In this document: piece after piece, positions 34,462 through 42,800 of the stretch
Layout: the number at the start of each line of letters is the position of its first letter
Position numbering within the stretch: position 1 is the stretch's first letter
Origin: Mycobacteroides chelonae CCUG 47445
Lineage (GTDB): Bacteria > Actinomycetota > Actinomycetes > Mycobacteriales > Mycobacteriaceae
Direction of reading: 5' to 3'
Assembly (NCBI RefSeq): GCF_001632805.1
Contig: NZ_CP007220.1
Coordinates: 2,046,001 to 2,110,000 of the forward strand
Length of the DNA: 64,000 nucleotides
Made by a program: the position numbers and the translations under genes
The notes under the pieces: model-generated
Databases searched by the model: none
Told to the model about the DNA's origin: nothing
The model's input: the letters and a program-made list of their open reading frames with translations, nothing else

Positions 34462-37400
34462 GAGCCTCGATCACATGGTCCACGGAGGCGCCGCCGAGTA
34501 GATCTTGCACTGGCAGCTCGAAATTGAGCTCAGCCTGTACGCGTCGCCGAAATTCGAGCGCCTGCAACGAATCCAGGCCCATCGCCACCATGGGCATGGC
34601 GGTGTCGATGGAATCGGCCCGGTCGGCTCCGATGACCTCTGCGAGTAACTGCACAAGATGTCCGGGTCGGTTCTCGGGAGCCACCGCCGCGGGCCGGGTT
34701 ACCTCGGTGGACGCTACCGGCGCGCTGGTGTCGACGAGCTCGGAGAGCAGCGGACCGTATCCGAAGACTCCCAGTACTTCACGAGCCTGCGTGAGATCGA
34801 ACGCCCCGACAAGGGTGTTGCCAGTGTGTAGTCCCATCCCGACCGCGAGAGCATCGGCGGGTCTCATGGGATGGACTCCCGCCGCAGCCAGTTTCGCTAT
34901 GCCTGTGTCATCGAGGTCGAGGTGCGTGGTCCACTGGCCCCACTGCACGGACACGCAATCCAGTCCGGCAGCACGTTGTCGGGTCGCGAGCACGTCCAGC
35001 ATCCGGTTGCCCGCCGCGTACATCAGCTGGCCCTTGCCGCCGATCGTTGCCACCAGGGATGAGCACAAGACGACGCGGCAGAAATCGGTGCGGGGCAGTG
35101 CGTTGAGAACGTTCGTGATCCCTGCGACCTTCGCGTGCAGCGCCTGTTGGAACCGCTCGACCGTAATCTCGCTGAAGGGGAGATCCGAATAGTCCACCGC
35201 GGCATGGATGATGAGGTCCGCGGGGGCTTCACGTAGGTCCTCGGCCAGCGTGGCGATAGCAGAGGCATCGGTCACATCACACGACAGCGCACGGACCGTC
35301 GCGCCGGTGCTGCGGCGGATCGCGTCGAGCCGTCCGGTCACGGTGTCAGTCTCGCCGGAACGGCTGATCAGGGTGATTTGTCGGGTACCCAGCCGGGCAT
35401 AGTGCTCACAGAATTCCTGACCGAGTTTTCCTGTTCCGCCGGTTATCACGACGTGATCGGGTACTGCAGTTGCGGTTTCGTGGTCACTGTCCTGATCGGC
35501 ATCCAGAATGCGCTTGGCGTACATGCCGTCTGCCCGGAGCGCCAACTCCGATTCTCCGGCAGATTGCAGCGCGGCCAAGATGGTGCCGGCATTATCTGGG
35601 TGTGCCATATCGTGCGCGAGGTCCAGGTGTCGAAAGACAGTTCCTGGGTGTTCGGCACCCATGCAACGGAACCCGGCGGCGATCGCGGCGTGCACCGGAT
35701 GTGGCGATGCGTCTGTGGCGACAACCTCTTCGCCCCCGACCGTGACAATCCAGCAACCGGTGACAGAGTTCGACAGCTCTGGCCACCACGTGCGGTCGCC
35801 GAAGAACTGTGCCACCGCGTCGGCCGCCCCGAGATCATCGAGATATCCCGCAGCCGGCAGCACGATCACCACAGTGTCTGCGTCTCCGGGACCGGACACC
35901 TCTGAGTTGCCGATGATGTGCGCCGATGAACCGAAATCCGATGCGCAGTCCCGGATTGCCGCGGTGAGTGCCCCGGCCTCGCCGGTGGCGTCGATGAGTC
36001 CGTAGGCCCTTGGCGGCATCATCGAGCGCCTGGTCACCTTGGTCCAGGCCTCGCGTAACAATCGTGTGTGCGAGGGGGAGTCCGCATCGTGTTCCGGGCG
36101 ATCGGCGTCCGTGTTGTTGGGCTGCTTGGGTACTGACACCCCACCGCCCGCCCCGCGGTACGACAACCAGAGCGGAACATCGTTGTTCTGGACGTTCGGG
36201 AAGTCACGTAGTGGTAGCGAAACCGGTTCGGATGTCTCGGTGCGTAGCGCGTCCCAGTTGTAGTCGAGATCGTGCACGGCGAGGTTCGCGAGGTTGGCGG
36301 TGAAGTCGGCCAGATCCGTTGCGGCCCGGGTGGATGTGCCCACCACGCACGCGGTGCGTTCGGCGTCTAGAGCCGAGAGGTTTTCGCGGATCGCCAGCTG
36401 CAACGTGGGGTGCTCGCCCAACTCCACGAAGGTGTCAACCTGGGATCTCACCGCAGTCGCGATGGCACGGTCGAAGCGGACGATGTTGCGCAGGTTCCAG
36501 AACCAGTACTGTTCCAGGGGGGTATCACTTGTCATCGGTGTACCGAGTGTTGCTCCGATGCAATCGATTTCGGAAGGTTCGAACTCGCTGACGCTGAGGC
36601 GCTCGGCAAGTGTCCCGCGAATATCCGCGCCGATCGAGGCGATCATGCTGGTATGAGCCGGGTATCGCACCGCGATGGTCCGTGCGAAGACACCGGCTTG
36701 GGTGAGGTGTTCGACGATTTGGTGGACGGTCTCGTGGTGGCCGGAGATTCCCACCATCGACGGGGAGTTGATCACCGAGAGTTCGGCCCAACCTGATTGC
36801 CGTGCAAGAAGTTCCTCGCAAGTATCGCGGTCTGCGGCGATCACTGCCATGGTGTAGTCGTCCGCGGGGAACTCGTCGGCGATCTTGGCTCGGGTACCCA
36901 CCACGGTTACCGCATCGGCAAGGGACATCACGCCGGAGACATAAGCCGCAGCGATCTCACCTTGACTATGTCCGATGGTGGCGTGGGGGTGCACACCCAC
37001 CGCACGCCACAACGCGGCCAGGCCGGCCATTTGAGTGAACAGGGCCGGCTGAACCGTGCTCGCGCTGTCATCTGCGGGGAGATGTTCGTCGAGAAGGTAA
37101 TTCAGTGGTGAACGGCCGAACTGCGCATTGAATAATTCCGCGCATCGGTCGACCTCTGTCCGGAAATCGTGGAATCGATCGTAGAAGAGGTTCCCCATTC
37201 CCGGGCGTTGTCCGCCCTGCCCGGGGAACACGAATCCGCGTCGGCGTGAGGTCGCGGGCTCGGCATTTCGGATCACATGGGCGTGGTCAGTGCCAGCGAC
37301 CACGGCCCGCAGTGCCGCTTCCAGTTGGTCGCGGTCTTCGGCGATGATCAGCGCGCGGAAGCGGCGCGCAATGCGGGTCCGAAAGATCATGCCCGCAATA

Positions 37401-37531
37401 CGATCCGGGGTGATTTGCGGGTGGTCAAGCACATACACGAGGAGTGCGGAGGCCTCCCTGCGCAGCACCTCCGGAGTATCCCCAGAGAGCAGAACAGGGA
37501 TGGTCCCGTTGGGTAAGCGATGGCTAGACAT
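34442..37531 (-). CDS. mbtD: MbtD-like polyketide synthase (AT-KR-ACP)
   Basis: 1029-residue megasynthase. After a short N-terminal region comes an acyltransferase (FPGQGGQRPGMGN near residue 102, active-site GHSQGEIAAAYVSG near 184). A degenerate region and a ketoreductase follow (NADP loop GGTGKLGQE near 697, YAAGNRMLD near 840), and the protein ends in an acyl-carrier domain (MGLDSLQAL, phosphopantetheine Ser near 983). This is the AT-KR-ACP order of M. tuberculosis MbtD (about 1000 residues), which works with a separate ketosynthase to build the beta-hydroxy acyl unit of mycobactin. The start is ATG 37531, overlapping the ketosynthase stop by eight bases; the longer open frame lies in the ketosynthase gene. 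Confidence 0.87.
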   Translation of the reverse strand: MSSHRLPNGTIPVLLSGDTPEVLRREASALLVYVLDHPQITPDRIAGMIFRTRIARRFRALIIAEDRDQLEAALRAVVAGTDHAHVIRNAEPATSRRRGFVFPGQGGQRPGMGNLFYDRFHDFRTEVDRCAELFNAQFGRSPLNYLLDEHLPADDSASTVQPALFTQMAGLAALWRAVGVHPHATIGHSQGEIAAAYVSGVMSLADAVTVVGTRAKIADEFPADDYTMAVIAADRDTCEELLARQSGWAELSVINSPSMVGISGHHETVHQIVEHLTQAGVFARTIAVRYPAHTSMIASIGADIRGTLAERLSVSEFEPSEIDCIGATLGTPMTSDTPLEQYWFWNLRNIVRFDRAIATAVRSQVDTFVELGEHPTLQLAIRENLSALDAERTACVVGTSTRAATDLADFTANLANLAVHDLDYNWDALRTETSEPVSLPLRDFPNVQNNDVPLWLSYRGAGGGVSVPKQPNNTDADRPEHDADSPSHTRLLREAWTKVTRRSMMPPRAYGLIDATGEAGALTAAIRDCASDFGSSAHIIGNSEVSGPGDADTVVIVLPAAGYLDDLGAADAVAQFFGDRTWWPELSNSVTGCWIVTVGGEEVVATDASPHPVHAAIAAGFRCMGAEHPGTVFRHLDLAHDMAHPDNAGTILAALQSAGESELALRADGMYAKRILDADQDSDHETATAVPDHVVITGGTGKLGQEFCEHYARLGTRQITLISRSGETDTVTGRLDAIRRSTGATVRALSCDVTDASAIATLAEDLREAPADLIIHAAVDYSDLPFSEITVERFQQALHAKVAGITNVLNALPRTDFCRVVLCSSLVATIGGKGQLMYAAGNRMLDVLATRQRAAGLDCVSVQWGQWTTHLDLDDTGIAKLAAAGVHPMRPADALAVGMGLHTGNTLVGAFDLTQAREVLGVFGYGPLLSELVDTSAPVASTEVTRPAAVAPENRPGHLVQLLAEVIGADRADSIDTAMPMVAMGLDSLQALEFRRRVQAELNFELPVQDLLGGASVDHVIEALTAQVR

Positions 37532-38840
37532 CGTCGCCGTCCTCTCCCTCTGCGGGCATCGCGATGATGGCGTGCGCATTGGCGCCACCGGCTCCGAAGG
37601 ATGAGACCGCACCGTACCGGATGCCGTTCGTCGGTTCCCAAGAGTGCAGTTTTGTGGCCAGTCGGATCCCGGTCATCGACCAGTCGACCTTGGTGGTGGG
37701 GTTGTCCGCGAACAGCGTCGGTGGGATATGTCCCTGCTGACCGGATAACAGCAGTTTGATCAGGCCCATCATTCCTGCGGCGGATTGAGCGTGCCCGGCA
37801 TTGGATTTCGCCGATCCGAGAAGTGCGTTGGAGCCGCCGGCTCCGTACGTGCTTTGCAGCGCGAGGATCTCGAGCGGATCACCCGCACGGGTGCCGGTTC
37901 CGTGTCCTTCGAGCATCCCAATGTCGGCCGGATCGACACCGGAGGCGGCGATGGTCGCGGCGACCAACTTGGCCTGTGCGCGTCCTCGTGGCACCAGAAT
38001 GGGTTTTCCGCCGCCGTTGTGGTTGGTGCGGACGGCCATGATACGTCCGTACACCCGATGTCCCAGAGCGCGTGCGCGCGATTCACGTTCCAGCACAACC
38101 ATTCCAACGCACTCACCCCAGAGGGTGCCGTTCGCCTCGTCGGAGTATGAGCGGCAGTGCCCGTCCGGGTCTAGTGCGTGCATCCGTGAGAATTCATAGA
38201 ACCCCCCGGGTGACCCCATGACACAGACTCCACCCGCGATGGCCCATTCGCATTCGTCGGCTCGAACCGCGGATGTGGCGACATGCAGCGCCGCCAGCGA
38301 TGAGGCGCATGCGGAGTCGATGCACATGGATGGCCCGATAAGTCCAAGTTGGTGCGAGATGCGGCCGGCGGCGCCGAGTTGTCCACGACCCACCACACGC
38401 ATGCCGCTATGGGCGTTGACTTCGCCGACCGGAGGACCGTATTCGTTGGGGGAGATGCCAATGAATACACCGGCCTCTGAGCCGTCGAGTGCGCCGGGGT
38501 TGAGGCCGGTGTTTTCTAGAGCTTTCCATGCCGAGCGCATGGCCACCCGCTGCTGCGGGTCCATGGCGACGGCCTCCCGTTGTGTGATGCCATAGAAGGT
38601 GGGGTCGAAAGCGCCTGCATCGGTAAGGAATCCACCCGCATCTGACACACGGCCCCAGCCGTCGAGATTGGACAGTGACAACAGTTCGTCGATAGGCCAA
38701 TCGCGATCACGGGGGAATGGGCTGATGAGCTCGCGGCCGTCGGCCAGTGCGCGCCAGAACGCTGCAGGGGTGTCGATTCCTCCGGGCGCCTCGATCGCCA
38801 TCCCGGAGATGACAACGGGATCGGCGTCGGTGGCGCTCAT
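37524..38840 (-). CDS. mbtC: MbtC-like ketosynthase
   Basis: 438-residue stand-alone beta-ketoacyl synthase with the full catalytic triad: Cys in CIDSACASSLAALH near residue 176, His in EGHGTGTRAGDPLE near 312, and His in SAKSNAGHAQSAAGM near 350. The N-terminus VVISGMAIEAPGG and AMDPQQRVAMRSAW are normal for modular PKS ketosynthases. Size and position, directly before the AT-KR-ACP gene, match M. tuberculosis mbtC-mbtD. It overlaps the thioesterase gene by four bases. It would condense malonyl units held on the MbtD carrier. Confidence 0.88.
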   Translation of the reverse strand: MSATDADPVVISGMAIEAPGGIDTPAAFWRALADGRELISPFPRDRDWPIDELLSLSNLDGWGRVSDAGGFLTDAGAFDPTFYGITQREAVAMDPQQRVAMRSAWKALENTGLNPGALDGSEAGVFIGISPNEYGPPVGEVNAHSGMRVVGRGQLGAAGRISHQLGLIGPSMCIDSACASSLAALHVATSAVRADECEWAIAGGVCVMGSPGGFYEFSRMHALDPDGHCRSYSDEANGTLWGECVGMVVLERESRARALGHRVYGRIMAVRTNHNGGGKPILVPRGRAQAKLVAATIAASGVDPADIGMLEGHGTGTRAGDPLEILALQSTYGAGGSNALLGSAKSNAGHAQSAAGMMGLIKLLLSGQQGHIPPTLFADNPTTKVDWSMTGIRLATKLHSWEPTNGIRYGAVSSFGAGGANAHAIIAMPAEGEDGDDV

Positions 38841-39601
38841 CGTTGCGGAGAGATTGTGCGGGCTGCGTTCCCGGCCAGTAGCTCGGCCAGGGCTTCGGTC
38901 TGGGAGTTCAGGAAGAAATGCCCGCCATCGAACAACGTTACTTCGAGTTCATCAGTGTGCTTACTCCAACTGTAGAGGTCGGCCATGGTAATCATGGGGT
39001 CCTGGTCCCCGCCGATCGAGTGGATACGCGCGGCAACCCTAACTCCGTCGGCGCACTCGTATGCGTTGAAGGCCCGGTAGTCGCCCTTCATGACCGGTAG
39101 CGCCATTCGCATGACATCGAGACTGCCCATGACCGCGGAATTCGTGCCATCGAGGGCGCCCATATGAGCCAGCACCGCGTCATCGTCGGTCGGCAGGGCA
39201 GGCTTGCCGGCGATATTGGCTGGCGCCACCGCCGAGGAGACGGTGAGTTGACGCACGTCCAGTCCGGCGGCCTCCGCCAGCCGGACGAACTCGAAGGAGA
39301 CGACCGCGCCCATGCTGTGGCCAAAGGTGTGGATCGAAAGGCCACGATTGTGCTCGGACGATTGGAACTCGGCGAACGCCCCCGAAGCAATATCGGTAAG
39401 TGTCGGCAGCGCGGGCTCACCCGCGCGATCTTGTCGCCCGGGATATTGGAATATCACGACATTGAAATTTGCTGAAGCAGCCTTTGAGAGCATGCGATAT
39501 GCTGAAGCGCCGGCGCCTGCATGGGGGAAGAGCAGTAGCAACGGGGCGTCGGGTGACTCTGGCTTGTGGAACTGCCTGATCCATCCGAGTTTGCGATCCA
39601 C
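38837..39601 (-). CDS. Type II thioesterase (MbtT-like)
   Basis: 254-residue alpha/beta-hydrolase of the type II thioesterase family (GrsT-like), which clears stalled acyl groups from carrier domains or releases the product. The oxyanion region LLLLFPHAGAGASAYRML, nucleophile TFGHSMGAVVSFEF near residue 92, acid in GDQDPMITMADL near 199 and His in DGGHFFLNSQ near 227 are all present. GTG 39601 is 29 bases downstream of an IdeR-type box. The MbtB-like NRPS here lacks its own thioesterase domain, so this protein may carry the release or priming function. Confidence 0.87.
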   Translation of the reverse strand: MDRKLGWIRQFHKPESPDAPLLLLFPHAGAGASAYRMLSKAASANFNVVIFQYPGRQDRAGEPALPTLTDIASGAFAEFQSSEHNRGLSIHTFGHSMGAVVSFEFVRLAEAAGLDVRQLTVSSAVAPANIAGKPALPTDDDAVLAHMGALDGTNSAVMGSLDVMRMALPVMKGDYRAFNAYECADGVRVAARIHSIGGDQDPMITMADLYSWSKHTDELEVTLFDGGHFFLNSQTEALAELLAGNAARTISPQR

Positions 39602-39629
39602 GTCGAGCTTCCTTCCAACTTGCAGATAG

Positions 39630-39648
39630 TTAGATTAGCCTAACGTAA
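39630..39648. promoter_or_regulatory. IdeR-type iron box, thioesterase/mbtC/mbtD side
   Basis: TTAGATTAGCCTAACGTAA matches 16 of 19 positions of the IdeR/DtxR consensus TTAGGTTAGGCTAACCTAA. It lies 29 bases before the thioesterase start, where it would cover the promoter. Iron-loaded IdeR is expected to repress siderophore genes from such a site. Base count made by eye. Confidence 0.8.
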
Positions 39649-39731
39649 CCCGTCGTTGGGTACGCAGCTCGCATTCCGACCGTGGTGATTGACGGCACCC
39701 ATGGGCCGTCACTCGCTGCCGCCGACAGACA

Positions 39732-39750
39732 TTAAGGTAAGGCTAGGCAT
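39732..39750. promoter_or_regulatory. IdeR-type iron box, NRPS side (weaker)
   Basis: TAAGGTAAGGCTAGGCATA matches about 13 of 19 positions of the IdeR consensus, with the central AAGGCTAG well kept. It is 81 bases before the first NRPS start, so each divergent operon would have its own iron box within the 229-base gap 39602-39830. No other gene is seen in that gap. Confidence 0.6.
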
Positions 39751-39830
39751 AGTTCTTAGATTGAGGTGGTTCGTTTCATGCGCGCGGAGTCGTTCGGATT
39801 CCAGGCTTTCGTCCTTGGCGGTGACGCCCG

Positions 39831-42800
39831 ATGACTGGCGAGCAGTTGTCCGCACTGGACCGCCGACGGGAGCTGCTGCGCAAACGGCTCGCCGAAAGCG
39901 GCGTTGCGGCGCAATCCGCCACCGACGCGGCACCGCGGGTCCAAGCGGGCGAGCGGCGCGAACTCGCGCCCGGACAGAGACGCATGTGGTTCCTGCAGGT
40001 CAAGGATGAGGCTGACACAACGCTGAATGTCGGTGTTGCGCATCGGATGCGCGGTTCTCTCGATGAGACTCGGTTGCGCGGCGCCTTCGCGGCGGTTATC
40101 CGGCGCCACGACATTCTGCGCACTACGTATGGTGTTGACGCTGCCGGAGAGCCGTATCAGGTCTTCGCTGAAGATGTCGAACTTCCTTGGAGCACTATAG
40201 ATTTAGGAAATCTTGAGGAGAGTGCCCGGGAGCGGGAGGTTCGGGCGCTGGCCGAGCGCGAGCTTGGCCGCCCGTTCGAACTGACCGTCGACCCACCGCT
40301 ACGGATCACGCTGCTCCGCATGGATGCACAGGAGTTCGTGCTGCTGTTGGTCGTGCACCACATCGGGTTCGACGAGGATTCCTGGGAGGTGTTCTTCACC
40401 GAGCTGAGCGACTACTACAACTCCCGTCCGGTTCAGGGCGATGCTCCTCAATTCATGGTCGTGGGTGCGGTCGAGTCCCAGACGTCGGATGTCGGCATCG
40501 ACTATTGGCGTCAGTCGCTGACGCCCCTTCCAGAGTCTCTGGACCTTCCGGGCTCCTCGTCGTCAAACCTGACCTCCCGAACGGCGCGGCGGCGAGCAGT
40601 CCCGCTGTCCTCCGACACCACCGGGCGGATGGAGGAGTTCGCCCGTGCGCACTCGGCGACGCCGTTCATGGTCCTTTTGGCGGCCTTCGGAACGCTTGTT
40701 CATCGGTACACCGGGGCGACTGACTTCTTGGTCGCCATCCCCGTGGTGGAGCGCAAGGCCAACGCGGAAAAGGCAATTGGTTATTTTGGCAACACCGTGC
40801 TGCTGCGGGCCGCCGTGGATCCGAGTATGGGTTTCGCCGCGTACGTAGCCACAGTGCGTGAGGCGTGCCTGGGAGCATTTGGCCACCAGAACATTGGGAT
40901 CGATGAGGTGGTGCGCGCGGTCAATCCGAGCCGCTCCACCGGCCGTGACGGGCTGGATGATCTGGTGCGGCTCGGTTTCAGTATGCGTAAAGATCCCAAC
41001 GGATACCTATTGGCCGGCGTAGAGACCAGCAGAATCGATCTCGACGGGGGTGCCGCGCAAGTGCCGCTCGCGCTGGCGATCGCGACGGATTCGTCGGGCA
41101 CCATGGTGGAGATCGAGTATCAGACCGATGCGCTGCCTCAATGGCTTGTGGATCAGCTCCTCGAACACTACCGACGGCTGCTTGAGGATGGTCTGGCCCG
41201 CCCCGGGGAGCCACTCGCACGACTGGACCCCTTTGGCGACGAAGAACGTTCGGCGGTGCTGGCGCAGTCACACGGAGCGCTGTCCGATGTCCCGCGCACG
41301 ACGCTCGTCAACGTTCTTCAAGACGCGGCTCGGACAACACCGGATGCCTTAGCTGTGGTGTCTGATGAAGTGGAACTCACCTACGAGGCGCTACATCGTC
41401 GCGCGAATCGCGTTGCGCGATGGCTTATCGGCCAAGGGGTTGGTACGGAGGATGTGGTTGCCCTCCAGATGTCGACATCGGTCGAGTTCATCGTCGCGAT
41501 GTTCGCGGTCCTCAAGTCGGGCGCGGCGTACATGCCCATCGATCCTGCGCTTCCCGAGGACCGAATCGAGTACCTGACCACCGATGCGAATCCCCGGATT
41601 ATTTGGGGTACAAGCGAGTTCCGGGTCGCGGAGGAAAAGGCCGCGAACCTTTCCGACACCGAAGTCGCCGACACGGACCGGCTGCGCCCGTTGCTGCCTG
41701 AGAGCCTGGCCTATGTGATCTACACGTCCGGGTCCACCGGGCGGCCCAAAGGGGTTGCCGTCGCGCATGAGGCGATCGCCGAGCATGTGGTGTCCTTCAT
41801 GGTCGACTGGAGTATGACGGCTGAGGATCGGATGCTGCAGTCGACCTCGGTCAGTTTCGATGCCTCGTTGGCCGACATCTTGTGCCCCTTGTCCCTGGGG
41901 GCACAGCTTGTCCTTCCTAAGCCGAACCCATTCTCCGACATCGCGTATGTGATCGACCTGGTCCGTCGTCGGGGTGTGACGGTGCTACATATGGTGCCGT
42001 CTCTGCTCAATTCCGTGATGTTGTTGCCGGAGGCTCGTGAGCTGCGTGGGCTGAGGCACATTCCGGTTGGTGGTGAAGCGCTTCCGGGTGAGGTGGCGGA
42101 CAAGTTCGCCGTCATGTTCGACGCTGAGCTGAGGAATCATTACGGGCCGACTGAGGCGGTGGTGTGTTCGACATACATGCCTGTTGAAGGCCCCCAAGGT
42201 AATTCGATCGTGCCGATAGGCCGTCCCAATCGCAATGTGTACGCATACGTGTTGGATGAGGCGCTCCAGCTGGTGCCCGCAGGCGTTGTCGGTGAGTTGT
42301 ATCTCGGAGGTGTGCAGCTGGCACGGGGTTATCGTGGCAGGCCCGTGCTCACTGCGGAAAGGTTCGTGGCCGACCCGTTCAGTTCCGGGGGTCGGCTGTA
42401 CCGCACCGGTGACCTGGTGCGGCGCAACGTATCTGGTGAGCTTGAGTTCGTGGGCCGCGCTGACGAGCAAGTCAAGGTGCGGGGATTCCGCATTGAGCTC
42501 GGCGAGGTGGAGGGTGTCATCGGCGCTGATCCGCGGGTCGGTCGCTGTGTGGTGACGGTGGTGGAGGATGCGCAGGTGGGGCCGATGCTGGCCGCCTATG
42601 TCGTGCCCGCGTCCGATGGTACCGCCGGGGAAATCGACCTGGAGGAATTGCGCGCCCGGGCTCAGGAAACGTTGCCGGCTTACATGGTGCCGAGCGCATT
42701 CGCAGTCATTCCCGAGATTCCCCTGACCACCAGCGGCAAGCTTGATAAGCGGGCGCTACCCGCCCCAGAAACGATGGCGGAGAGGGTTTTTCTGGCTCCT

